From Cordylochernes scorpioides (lineage: Eukaryota > Arthropoda > Arachnida > Pseudoscorpiones > Chernetidae): a stretch of DNA of 64,000 nt. Every line of letters begins with the position of its first letter. The stretch's first letter is position 1. Positions 33,249 through 43,360 of the stretch are shown here, in pieces. The notes under the pieces were generated by a model. The model did no database searches. It had not been told where the DNA came from and saw nothing but the letters and a program-made list of their open reading frames with translations. The stretch is taken from contig CP092863.1 in the NCBI GenBank assembly GCA_030710605.1, positions 62,456,508 to 62,520,507 of the forward strand, in the 5' to 3' direction. A program made the position numbers and the translations under genes.

Positions 33249-34059
33249 TCAGAGCTAGTTTATCACAAGTCAAAACAAAAAATGCGCTAATATTTTCAAA
33301 TGATTTAGTCTTTAGTAGACATGAGGCATTTGTGTGCCATTATAATCCTGGTGGGTATTTGGCGACAGAATCCAAGTACACCACCACATATCTAGCTATA
33401 ATAAAGTCGTGTAGTTTGTTTGGTTTTTATTGGAGGTTATTTAGAGAAACTCGAACGTGATAAATATTACGAGACTTGATCCTTTCTCTTTTTCATGAGT
33501 CAGGTGTTTTCTTTGTGGAAATTTTCTGAAGGAAATTATTTTCAGACTAATATATTGAAAATATTATATGTTTTTAGTTTGTAAAAGTTTTTTTTTATAT
33601 ATACAATACTGGCTATTAAAATTCCTACATCAAAAATATGACATGCTGAAAACATTACATTGATATGATAGATAGAGGAATTTGTGATGTGTAAATGATC
33701 AGAATTTTAAACCTTTTATGTAGAATGGGGTCACCTACAATGCGTTGTAAAGAAAAGATTGAATAGTAAGTTACTCATATAGAAAATTCATTTATTGAAG
33801 GATGTGGAAGACACACTTTAACACAGTTATAAATAGCAGGTAGCCTAAATAAATATAAATGGGAATGAAGGGATGCTTGCTGAAAGGAGACAAAATTTAT
33901 AAAAGGAACACACCAATATTTAAGAGTGTTGTGGCAGGGAGGCTATCATAAAATCTCCAGTTAACTTAGGCTCAATTCTGACGGCCAACTAACTGTCGTA
34001 GCCTTAGACTACACACAACAATAATTGATGGGTATTTACGCAGGTTTGGCCTTAATATC
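33249..34059. other. No recognised feature
   Basis: AT-rich, with no motif-bearing frame or repeat ends. Confidence 0.5.
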
Positions 34060-34275
34060 CATTTCTTGGTTTCTCAAGAAGCCTCTGGGACGAAAAAAGA
34101 TTTTTGGTCGCAGTGGTACAGCCTACTCTTCGCTGACGAGCGCCAACAGGTCGAAACGCCTTCGTGGATTGATTTTTCAAAAAGAAAAAAATGGGTTGGC
34201 CAAATATCAGGGAACAGGTTATATCAATGTTTAGTTGATTTCTGTTCCACTAGATGGCGCTCTGCCATCTAAAAA
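34060..34275 (+). mobile_element. Dispersed repeat with hammerhead-like core, copy A
   Basis: It runs from GCCTCTGGGACGA through a hammerhead-like core and GGCCAAATATCAGGGAAC to a perfect hairpin AGATGGCGCTCTGCCATCT. It is colinear with the minus-strand copy at 40690-40860, and in part with 41085-41165 and 35715-35791. Small non-coding repeats with hammerhead motifs are known to accompany Penelope-like elements and retrozymes. Confidence 0.65.
34133..34157 (+). ncRNA. Hammerhead-ribozyme-like core
   Basis: CTGACGA (34133-34139) and GAAAC (34153-34157) bracket a GCGCC-AACA-GGTC stem with one bulge. These match the two conserved core boxes CUGANGA and GAAA. I cannot build a good stem III and cleavage triplet, so activity is doubtful. 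Confidence 0.45.
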
Positions 34276-34321
34276 ACACATGTGCTCCTGGCCAGGATAA
34301 ATGGCCATTTTTAAAAACCTC

Positions 34322-34604
34322 TTTAAAATGCACTAAAAAATAGAAAAAATTAAATATTATGTCATTGAGTAATTAAATGTATCTGAGCTAAAATAAAGCG
34401 GCGGGGGACGATCTTCATTAATTTCGACCCTAATGTGATTTAATATGTAGCAGCTGATTAGCGATTTTTATAAGTGTTTGCTATATTTCACCTATTCTTT
34501 AAATATGATCGTCCCCCGCCCCTTTTGTTTTCACCCAGATACATCTAATTGCACAATGACAGAAGATAAAATATTTTATTTTTCCTTTTTAGTGCATTTA
34601 AATA
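34322..34604. mobile_element. MITE with about 100-bp imperfect terminal inverted repeats
   Basis: The left arm (34322-34423) and right arm (34503-34604) are complementary. Both have AATGCACTAAA at the outer end, ATGTATCTG in the middle and GGCGGGGGACGATC at the inner end. The centre is about 80 AT-rich bases. No coding. Confidence 0.75.
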
Positions 34605-35124
34605 AATGCTTTATTTAAAAGTGCATCTTTATTAATTAATTATTAGTTAGTTTTTAGGCATGAATTCACAAAACTTTAATTAAATGTTCACTGGGGATTA
34701 GGCCTTAAATAGACGGAACCCTGCTCGTGGCGGATTGGATAATTCATTGTAAGAGGCGTAACATAATACTTAAAAATAAATATAGAAATTTGTTCATTCC
34801 TGGCCGCTCCGACCACCCAGAAGTCTGAATATTTGTCAACCTGCATTGTCATTAGGTTCCAAAAAGGGTACACATTTTCAAGTGCTCTAGAAGTATACTA
34901 AAAATCGATTACAAGATTTGTGGTCAGACAGACAGGGTGGCAAGTTAAATAAAAGCTTTTGAAACCAGGGCATCTCTACTCCAGACCCCATGGACATCTT
35001 CAAGGAGATGACATGCTGCAGGGGACTCACCACTGACCTAGAAATCCTACTGACATCCTAATTCCACAACATCAGGCAATCAATTTTATTTGCTCTCTCT
35101 CTCTCTGTTTTAAGGCATATATAA
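34605..35124. other. No recognised feature
   Basis: AT-rich, with a CT-dinucleotide run at 35091-35106. Confidence 0.45.
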
Positions 35125-35128
35125 ATAT

Positions 35129-35648
35129 TGTTACGTGTAAGGCCTCTAAACGGTTGCAATCTCCGCCAATAGATGGCGCTTTCGCCGGATTCCCTTGCTG
35201 GCTGATGTGGGAGTCGCCGACTGCTGTGGTCCCGTTTCTTGGGGAGGTTGGCTGTAAATACGTTTTTGTGTTGGCCCCAGGATGTAGGGTCATGTAAATA
35301 CACGTTGTCTGTTATATTATTTAGATGTAATGTTAGTAATAGATGACAATAAAAGAAGTGCTTCAAGTCTCCGTGCCGCCTCCTGTCGTTACTACCGCCA
35401 CTGCCATCGTCACCGAGCTACTGCTGCTGCTACTACTCTTCTGGTAAGTCTCTCGTGTCCCCCCACCAGTGGTAAGGCCAAGAGATACTGCCAGAAGAAG
35501 GGAGTATCCACTTGGGTGGTGGAACTCGGGACGTCCTTGGGTGGCCCGCGGGGAAAAGCCGCGGGGAAGAGCAACGGGAGCCTGAGCGGGTGATCCACGA
35601 AGGAAGAAGCGGCGTTGTCGCAAAGAACCAGAGGGTAAACACGCGACA
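35129..35648 (+). repeat. Solo LTR, 520 bp
   Basis: It begins TGTTACG, ends GCGACA and is flanked by ATAT on both sides (35125-35128, 35649-35652). An AATAAA lies near 35348. The sequence is GC-richer than its flanks. No matching internal region is in the window, so it is a recombination remnant of a full element. Confidence 0.82.
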
Positions 35649-35714
35649 ATATCTTCACAGATAAAGAAACATATCTTTTTTAATATCAAAACTTTAAAAC
35701 AAAAATACGCATAC

Positions 35715-35791
35715 GCTGACCTTTCACATGAGCTTTTAGATGGCAGAACGCCATCCATTGTAACGTTGTTTCAACCTGTTCCCTGATATTT
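35715..35791 (-). mobile_element. Dispersed hammerhead-type repeat, copy truncated by the gap
   Basis: The minus strand reads AAATATCAGGGAACAGGTT and a GATGGCGTTCTGCCATCTAAA hairpin, matching the 3' part of 34060-34275. The core region would lie inside the gap. Confidence 0.65.
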
Positions 35792-35891
35792 NNNNNNNNN
35801 NNNNNNNNNNNNNNNNNNNNNNNNNNNNNNNNNNNNNNNNNNNNNNNNNNNNNNNNNNNNNNNNNNNNNNNNNNNNNNNNNNNNNNNNNNN
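35792..35891. other. Assembly gap of 100 N
   Basis: Exactly 100 undetermined bases, the conventional length for a gap of unknown size. Confidence 0.98.
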
Positions 35892-37665
35892 GACCTGGAG
35901 TCCGCCTTCGACTCCCTGGACCGCGGCTTCCTGGAGTCCCCGAAGACGTCCCTTCGCCTCCCGCCGGCCTTCATGGGCTGGATGAAGATCTTAAACGCCG
36001 GGGCGGACGCGACGTTCCGGGCTGAAGGTTTCCACACCACCGCCTTCCCCCTCCTCAACGGCCTTAGGCAGGGTTGCGCCGTGAGTGCCGCGATTTTCAG
36101 TATCGTTACGGGGCCACTGCTACGTCGCCTGGAGTTTACCCTCGGCGTGGGCAATGTCATCGCCAACGCCGACGACATCGTCCTCCTGTTCCATCGCGAC
36201 GACCAGTTCCAGCGGGTGGCGGCCGTCCTCGAGAACTTCAAAAGGGCCTCCGGAATCGGAGTCAACCTCGGGAAGAGCGCGGGCCTCTGGTGCGGTGCCT
36301 GGCGCAACCTCGGCGACTCCCCTCTCGGCGCCTCCTGGTCGACCACCTCCATCAGGGTCCTAGGGCTCGACATCGCCCCCAGGAGCTCCGTCGCCTATCG
36401 GGAGCAGCATCTCCTGGCCCTCCTGGAGTCCGCCTGTCGCAGGTGGACGTCCTTCACCCGCGGCCTCTCCCTCGTCGGGCGAGCTAGGGCAGCGAACTCG
36501 CTGGTGAGCTTCACCATCCAGCATCACCTGCCCGCAGCGCCGACCATCGCCAAGCTGCAAGCCCGATTAGCGAGGTTCGTCTGGGGGCCTGAACACACGG
36601 CGTGGCTTCCCGCCGCCGTCATGGCGAGGCCCGTAGCCATCGGAGGCCTCGGCCTCCTCGACCTGGCAACCCAACTCCAGCTCGCCTGCCTTAAGGGTGT
36701 GCAGGTCGCGCTCCGCGGAGGCAGGAAGGGCTTCGACTGGCTGGTTGCCAGCGGCGAGGCCTGGATCCGCCCTCCACCAGACGGCACGCGACTTCAGCCC
36801 CGCCGTCTCCGGTAGCTGAAGCTGTGGGAGGAGGCCTCCAAGATCCTGGGCCTCAATCACCGGGCGGTCCCCGCGTCTCAGCTGCTAGACCTCCCCATCA
36901 TCGGCGGCTGCCGGTTCCTTCGCCCTCCCGACCTCCTGTCCCCCGCGCGCTGGCTCGAAGCCCGAGTGCGGGACCTTCTGGCCGAGGACCATCACATCGC
37001 CCGCCCTACGCGCTCCGCCTTGGCTGACGCCGCGGCCCTTGGCGCCTTCTGCCGGTTGCTGACCGCTGAGAACGACGAGGGCTTCCGGGAGTCTCCTTCC
37101 TTGGCTGCGGCTGTGGTGCATCGCGGGACGGCCACGCAGTTCCTTAACGGCCTCACGACCCGCTCGGCCCGACGGGCCTTAGATCGTCCGCGCCTCGCGG
37201 CCACGCCGATCTCCCGATTCCTGGCTAGATGGGCACCCACCATTCAGGATCGACTGGGCCTCGCTCCGGCGCTGCGCCTTCTCGGGCCCCGAGGCCGATG
37301 CCGCCTTCAAGCTGGCCCTCCACACTCTACCCCATCCGGCCCATCTTGCCTCGGCCGGCCCCTCGTGTCCTGCCTGCGGGTCCGTCGACCGCTCCCTGGG
37401 CCACCGCTACTGGAGCTGCCTTTCCATCAGGCCCCTCATCAGAGAGGCCTTATATATAATCGGGCGCCCCCCTGACCTGCAGGCTTGGATATTCGGCGGG
37501 TCCGGCCTTGAGGACGACGCCCTGACCATCCTAGCGTCGGCAAAGCTGCGCGTCTATCGCCACTTTGTCCAGGTTGGGCTCGGTGGAGTGGAGGACCCGC
37601 TCATCGCCTGGACGAGGACTCTCGTGCGCAGGGGATGCCTTCCTTCATCCTCCATCATTTAGATT
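35892..37665 (+). pseudogene. LINE reverse transcriptase and C-terminal zinc motif
   Basis: The frame is open from the gap edge, beginning DLESAFDSLDRGFL (RT catalytic block A). GLRQGCAVSAAIFSIV follows, and then NVIANADDIVLLF with the catalytic ADD. The QGC form of the middle block, in place of QGS, fits the L1/Tx1 side of LINE diversity. A TAG at 36813-36815 interrupts the frame, which then continues in phase to about 37260. A frame change follows there. The last part holds CPACGSVDRSLGHRYWSC, a C-x2-C-x8-H-x4-C motif typical of LINE C-termini, and stops near 37662. RT catalytic residues look intact. Two lesions make it a pseudogene. Confidence 0.8.
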
Positions 37666-37775
37666 TCTTTTGTATATATTTTTCAATTTCTTTTCTTTAA
37701 ACTGTTGTTTCTACCGCTTTTGTTGAGCTTGTAAAATTGTCGAGATGACAATAAATATGTTTTAATTGTCAAATA
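35892..37775 (+). mobile_element. GC-rich L1/Tx1-like LINE, 5' end in the gap
   Basis: A strongly GC-rich island starts at the gap edge with RT and ends in an AT-rich tail with GATGACAATAAATATG and TTTTAATTGTC. These tail pieces can pair as a hairpin around the AATAAA signal. The same tail occurs alone at 15948-16022. The composition contrast with the AT-rich flanks is striking. Confidence 0.8.
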
Positions 37776-38835
37776 CTGCGGTATAACATGGCTAGTCAAT
37801 GGTGAAACATGTATTTTACCGTCGTAATGGCAGGTCGTTTATTTACATATTTCCGCGTTAAGAAGTTTCCTTTTCATCGATAAAATTAGTGGATTATATT
37901 TCAGAAGTTCAAAATTTCAACTAACTGGGGCCCACAATAAACTGAAATATATTTTCACTAGTTCATTTTATCTTAAGATTATCAATGTTAAAATCTATTT
38001 ATTTTTATGAACCAGAATTAAACAGGACAGATCTTGAAATATTCCCAAGTTTGAATCCCAACACCAAAATATCTTGCCAGGATTATGGGAAGACAACTAA
38101 GGAACGCCCACGTGTTTTATTTGTAACTTTTTTTTTTTCATTCCCGACTCTCTCTTTTAAAATTTTCAGAATTTTGTGATGTAATTAATGTAATAAAAAA
38201 GAATCATTGTAAATGATACAAACTCATCTAACAATATATCTTCTGAAGTACATACAACATATATGGTTGGTATGATTGATTGAACTGGCAATATTGCTGC
38301 CATGCCCTCCATTATTTTTATCGCAGTGAGCCTAGCATATGTTGTTTATTTGTTAAAATATTACTTGCGCTAAATAGTTCCAATTAATACTTATAGATGG
38401 CGCTTTCCTATATAAACGGTGTGTCAGTTTCCGCGGTGACCTCGTGGGGAGAATCCACAGATGGAAGACGACCTTCACTAAAGAAATCGAGAGGCTGAAA
38501 GTGGAATAGGTAAACAACCAATGTGGGTGTCCTACATCCCCTGATGGAACTGGCGACGTCGTGGGGCATTCTGTGGATGAAAACAATGAGACCGCAATGT
38601 TCCATCTAAGGAATCTTGGTGTGAAGCACCGTGCACATTTGCCATTACAGAAACTTCTTCCTGCGTGTCTCAAGACGCCCGTTCATTCAGTGGTCTGTGT
38701 ATTGGGGGCAGTTACACCATTTTGACCTGTCTCCAAGGACAGAGGGTACATTGACAAATCAAATATTTTATTGAGACATCAAGTCAACTTACAAACCACA
38801 ATTGAGCATTATAAAAATAATATTAATGAATTATA
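37776..38835. other. AT-rich stretch without recognised gene
   Basis: A 106-codon minus-strand open stretch at 38353-38673 has no motif I recognise. Confidence 0.45.
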
Positions 38836-39210
38836 TATAAATGAATAAAACAAAGCTTCAAGGGCTGCGTATCTTTTATTAGTAATAAAAGACATATTGA
38901 ATTTATTTCAATCCTTGAATTATACATTAAACATGTATGTTAGCACGTTTTCTTTGAACTTTTTTCTAGAAAGAACGAGCTGACTCACTTCGATTCAATT
39001 CGATTTATTTCAAACAACAAACAATGGTTGCCTGTAAAGTCGGTTTTACGGGCGAAGATTTTACGTGACAACGGTAGAATATTTATTGATATGTGAATAT
39101 ATTTAAATTGCACAATAGGAACAAGGAATTGAATGAAAATAAGAATTGCACAAATTTTAACTATAGAAATATATTTTGTTTACTAAAACATTGTACATGT
39201 AAACTTAAAC

Positions 39211-39732
39211 TTAACTAATTCCTATTTGAGTGATTTTGTTGAGGATAGGACGATGATAGGAGAAATATGAAATGAAAGGAAGTGTTTCTGCTGTAATGTG
39301 TCTTGCGAAAGTCAAGTCGATAGTTGTTCCTTTTAACGTAGTTGACTTAGAAACGTTTGATACGCAATCAAGATTATACGTATTTTTCATGAAATTAAGA
39401 AACGAGTTGTCAGGCTTTACGTTTTTGTTAAAATCACCACACAGAAGAATCGGTATACTAGAATCAACTTGCACGAACGGTGGCACGTACTGGCTGTTGT
39501 GAATGTACGGACCGAGTCCTTGCCATAGTAACATTCCAATATCCTGCATACTAGCTCCTGGATGAATATATACAGCACCGAGTATAAACTTGAAGCTAGT
39601 ATTAGCGGCGAAGCAAGTAACTTCAGTCATGCACATGTCACCCTTGGTTTTAATGACACGAGTTACGTCTGTAATCGCAACTTGGAACACTTCCGCCGTA
39701 GATGTCGATGATAATTTACGATAGATCGCCAC
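39211..39732 (-). pseudogene. Endonuclease/exonuclease/phosphatase-type domain, Helentron-like
   Basis: The 173-codon stretch contains FILGAVYIHPGASMQDI, then ILLCGDFNKNV (the GDFN catalytic block of the EEP fold), then GTTIDLTFARHI (the ID-x-x-F block) and SYFSYHRPIL, standing for the final SDH-P block with Asp changed to Tyr. The order matches the EEP nuclease found after the helicase in Helentrons, and more distantly the LINE endonuclease. The upstream helicase is missing and the region to 40525 has no coding signal. The last-block change suggests lost activity. Confidence 0.6.
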
Positions 39733-40403
39733 TCCACCAGCCGCGTTGGTATTTGAAAATCAAAACACTTATTCAGATCGAAGGTTCAAATTTTTGCTAA
39801 ATAAATTTGAAATTAAATAAAATTTGTAATTGTAAATGATGAAGTTGAAAATTAAAACATTTACTTAAATTAGATGTTAAAATTCTTGCTCAACACAGTT
39901 TAAATAAAGTTTTCTTATATCTGCCACTTTTTCTTAATATTTGTAATTTTAAAGAATCAATTCGGAAATCAAAACATTTATTCAGATCGAAGGTTCAAAT
40001 TTTTGCTAAATAAATTTGAAACTATTTAAAATTTGTAAAATAATAATTAATTAATTATTTAATTTTAAACTAATAATTTACTTAACACTATCAACATTTA
40101 TCAATAGTATGACATACCCTATAAACTCAGTTTCTCAACTTTTGTGTCAATCTAACAATTAATCAATCAATCATAGTTTACGATAATGAAATATCAGTGT
40201 ACAATTATTTACCTTTATTGTTGTAGTTGTTGTAAATGACGAATCTAAGCACTCCACATTTTCACTACAGACACAGCTGACGATACTTTAACCACACGTG
40301 TGAACTTGTATTATGACGCTTTCTTGTTTTTCCAACGCCAAGAACGTTCGAGAAAGACAAAGACAGAGACAAGCATGCGCCGATTCAATGCGCCTAATTC
40401 TCT

Positions 40404-40434
40404 AGCGCTGCGCGCGCAGCTGCGCGCGCAGCAC
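40404..40434. other. GC-alternating palindrome
   Basis: GCTGCGCGCGCAGC is repeated back to back, giving a nearly perfect palindrome able to form a hairpin or left-handed DNA. It lies in the presumed 5' region of the Helentron-like element. Confidence 0.7.
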
Positions 40435-40689
40435 TCTCGTTCGGTGACTCGTCGTAACGTTACCGGGCGTTACACTTTTTCATAAGTGACTCCCAGCCGC
40501 AACCTAATTTAAGACGTTGTCACGTCAAAAGATACGCAGCCCTTGAAGCTTTGTTTTATTCATTTATAAATCGTACAGTGTTTTTCAATTGAATTATATA
40601 TGTGTGAAAAAATAATATAATAAAATATAAAAAGGTCAGGTGTAGATACTCGTATTAAAATAATAAAAAAGAATATCTTAATCGTGCCT

Positions 40690-40860
40690 ATGAGCATTTT
40701 AGATGTCAGAGCGCCATATATTGGAACAAAAATAAACTAAACCTGTACGAGGATTAAACTTGTTCCGTGATATTTGGCCAACTCCATATCTTGATAAACC
40801 AAGAGAAGTGAACCGCCTACGCCTTTCGGGCTGTTAGCCCTCGTCAGTGTGGTACAGGGA
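40690..40860 (-). mobile_element. Dispersed repeat with hammerhead-like core, copy B
   Basis: The minus strand has the core at 40847-40824, then GAGTTGGCCAAATATCACGG and a terminal ATGGCGCTCTGACATCTAAA stretch. It is colinear with copy A at 34060-34275. Confidence 0.65.
40824..40847 (-). ncRNA. Hammerhead-ribozyme-like core, best copy
   Basis: CTGACGA is followed by a perfect 5-bp stem II (GGGCT-AAC-AGCCC) and then GAAA. Both conserved core boxes and stem II fit the hammerhead fold. Stem III and the cleavage site after GAAA are not clear, so self-cleavage is uncertain. Confidence 0.55.
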
Positions 40861-41084
40861 TCTTATATTTAATATAGAATTTCGACGGTTAATGTAAGCC
40901 CTGAGGTGAACACGCTGATTAGTTAATGAAGTAAATGAATGATGAAGGTCATGTGACGATGAAAAACCATGTTGATAAATTTTATGGATATGTAATTTTA
41001 GTTTTAATATCTAGACCTGACATTTTCTATATTTCACATAAACAGCGTATTTAATTGGCCTTGCATACCTATTTCTTTATTTTT

Positions 41085-41165
41085 CAGGAAGCCTCTGGGA
41101 CAAATTTTGATCGTAATGGCACAGCCTGCACCACTGAAGAGGTCCAACATCCAGAAACGCCTACC
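41085..41165 (+). mobile_element. Dispersed repeat with hammerhead-like core, copy C
   Basis: It shares GGAAGCCTCTGGGAC and the core boxes CTGAAGA (41134-41140) and GAAAC (41154-41158) with copy A. Stem II is poorly paired here. The 3' hairpin part is missing. Confidence 0.55.
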
Positions 41166-41599
41166 AAATATTTATGTACCAAAATAGGCACATGTTACTT
41201 TGAAATGCATTAAAATAATTCACTTTGATTTTGGCAAATTGCACCAATATCAAGACTCCTCACGAAAGATATTATGACCGTCCCTGTACTGATGAAGGCC
41301 AGAGCCCAATGTATACAGTTTGGTTTCTTTCTGAATTTTACAGAACTGGTGTTGTGGCTCATTCTTATCACCACCATTACTATATGTATTAATAAAAATA
41401 CATTGTATTTATGATTTTTGATCAACCAATTGTTTGAGAAAGGGCAAGACTCGGAAGCGCTCCAAATAAATTAATTTTTTAGAACTTGCAGTAAGTCACT
41501 TATTTAATATTGTATTAACATAGTATGTAAATCCCGACACTGCCAAAATTTCAAAATCTTGTTAAGTTTATTTTTTTCCTCTCGCCCTCTTAGATGTTT

Positions 41600-41679
41600 G
41601 AACTCCTGTTATTTTGAACTCTTGATAAATTGACATTTTTTTCTGGTCCCTTGAGTTTCAAATTATCGAGAGTCGACTG
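41600..41679 (-). repeat. Possible pogo/Tigger-like terminus
   Basis: The minus strand begins CAGTCGACTCTCGATAATTT next to TA (41680-41681) and continues through CAAGGGACC. A CAG start beside TA recalls pogo-type ends. Part of the sequence is shared with the 196-bp units at 9129. No transposase is nearby. Confidence 0.35.
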
Positions 41680-41681
41680 TA

Positions 41682-42239
41682 TATGTACTCAAAAGGGCAT
41701 CTCTTCCTTTAAATATGTATCAGAATGAAGCACTGTGTTTAACTCTAATAAAACACCTTACTAGTGATGATAAATAATGAACCACAACATCAGTTTGAGC
41801 AAGTGTAGACAAAAGGCCAACCTGTGTACAAAACTGGCTCATTCTTTATTATCATTAGTGAAGAGTTTTATAAGGGCGAATAAAGTACATCGTTCTGATG
41901 CCTAATTTGAGGCAGAAATTCCTCTTTAGATACATCAATATCATCCTTTCGCAAAGTTATATTGTACAAATATATATGTGCAAAGGTAAAAAATATAGAG
42001 TGAGATAGAAGGTCTGGTGGTGATTTTATATAAAATGAATGAAATGCCAGTTAAAATGCTAATTTATTCAGCGGTCAGGAGTTTTTTAAATAAATATTTT
42101 ATAGAAAGAGGCATTTCTTTTGTGTGTGGTATATATATTTATTTATAAAAGTCACCAAATTATATTATTCGATTCCAACCAGCTTCCCCATGAACTTCCA
42201 TTGAGGCCGCCACAACAAAGACTTTCTCACTTTAGCAAC
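41682..42239. other. No recognised feature
   Basis: AT-rich, with no motif-bearing frame. Confidence 0.45.
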
Positions 42240-42440
42240 TGAAGCGATCTAGCGAGCAACTCAAGCGAGCGACCAAAGCGATCAAGGCGATCTTTGAAAG
42301 CGATCTTTTGTCAACGAGGCGATCTTAGGTGATCTGTGAACAATCTTGTGACCAAGGCGATCTTTTGACCGGAAAGATCTTGTGATTTGAGCGATCTTGT
42401 GACCGAGGCGATCTTTTGTGGCCGAAGCGATCAAGCGAGC
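42240..42440 (+). repeat. Degenerate short repeat upstream of candidate exon
   Basis: GCGATCTTTTG-type words with GACCGAGGCGATC recur about every 17-25 bases. They could be a 5' untranslated leader or an independent minisatellite. Confidence 0.5.
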
Positions 42441-42443
42441 ACC

Positions 42444-42485
42444 ATGGGGGGCTGCTGCGGCAAGAAGAAGAGGTGTAAGAAGTAA
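42444..42485 (+). CDS. Candidate acylated first exon (MGGCCGKKKRCKK)
   Basis: The ATG sits in a strong initiation context (ACCATGG). The encoded start, MGGCCG then basic residues, fits an N-myristoylation site (Gly2) next to palmitoylatable Cys and a polybasic patch, a common membrane anchor. The frame meets TAA after 13 codons. However, GAA/GTAAGTG at 42480-42486 is a good 5' splice site, so the real frame may leave the exon at 42481 before the stop. No downstream exon is recognised in the window. The family is unknown and chance is possible. No element motif is near it. Confidence 0.3.
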   Translation: MGGCCGKKKRCKK

Positions 42486-43360
42486 GTGGATTTACTCTAC
42501 TTTATAGTTTAGTATAGATTAGGATTAGAGAAGTAGTACTGGGTTTAGCAGAAGGACAAAAACTAAGATCATTTTGAGCAAATTTCCAAGATTTAAAGCT
42601 GCAAGATCACGCATGGAAGAACATATTCAAATGGATCAAGCAGAGCAAACACAGGCAAAATAATTTCGTTCTTTCAAAAATTATTATTTTAAAAATAATA
42701 TCCATAAAACTAATTTATAAATCTTTCTAAAGGGTCCTTGTAATCAAAGAAGAGCGTTACTTTGATATAATTGAGAAATTAAAAACCGCAATATATTTTA
42801 TTGATAAATAACTGTCTCTTAGTTTTGTGTTTTGAAGAGATGAACTTTGTGGAAATATTTATAGCGATTTGACTCCACTTTACACACGTGGTTATCCCAT
42901 ACCGGGCTAGAGAGAAACATACGAGAGTCTCGTGGATTGTTATTAACAAAGTAAACACTTCTGAGAGATGGTTTTGATTAAAATTGAACTCTTAGACTGC
43001 AATGAGAGTTTTGTTTCAATTTTACCCTGATATAATACCTGCTAGTTTATTTATGGAAACACACAATATCTGAGATAGGATTATCAAGTTTTGATTATGT
43101 TTTAATATGATTAGGAGGATGTTTCAAATTAAATATTGAAATTTATGTTGATTCGATGAAATTACCAGTAATTATTATCGATATAATTTTTTTAATTTTT
43201 GAAAAGGGGTAAAGGGGGCATTTCCTATATATCATCGAAGAGAGAGAGATAAATTAGGTATATTTCAAGTATGGGGTTACAGTTTCGAAATACTATTATA
43301 TATAAATATTTTCAAATTTTAAAGGCAGAAATAAATACCTTTTATTTGCAACACTATATA
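42486..43360. other. AT-rich stretch without recognised gene
   Basis: It would be intronic if the exon at 42444 is real. No motif-bearing frame seen. Confidence 0.4.

Larger units (their letters stand above)
38836..40571 (-). mobile_element. Helentron-like element, internally deleted
   Basis: A perfect inverted repeat of about 42 bases, containing AAGCTTCAAGGGCTGCGTAT, bounds the segment at 38836-38878 and 40525-40571. A TCTTTTATTA/TAATAAAAGA hairpin lies just inside the left end (38872-38893). The interior keeps an endonuclease domain like the one at the C-terminus of Helentron Rep/helicase proteins. No Rep or helicase motif remains. Helentron assignment is inference; long terminal inverted repeats are not typical of canonical Helitrons. 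Confidence 0.5.
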
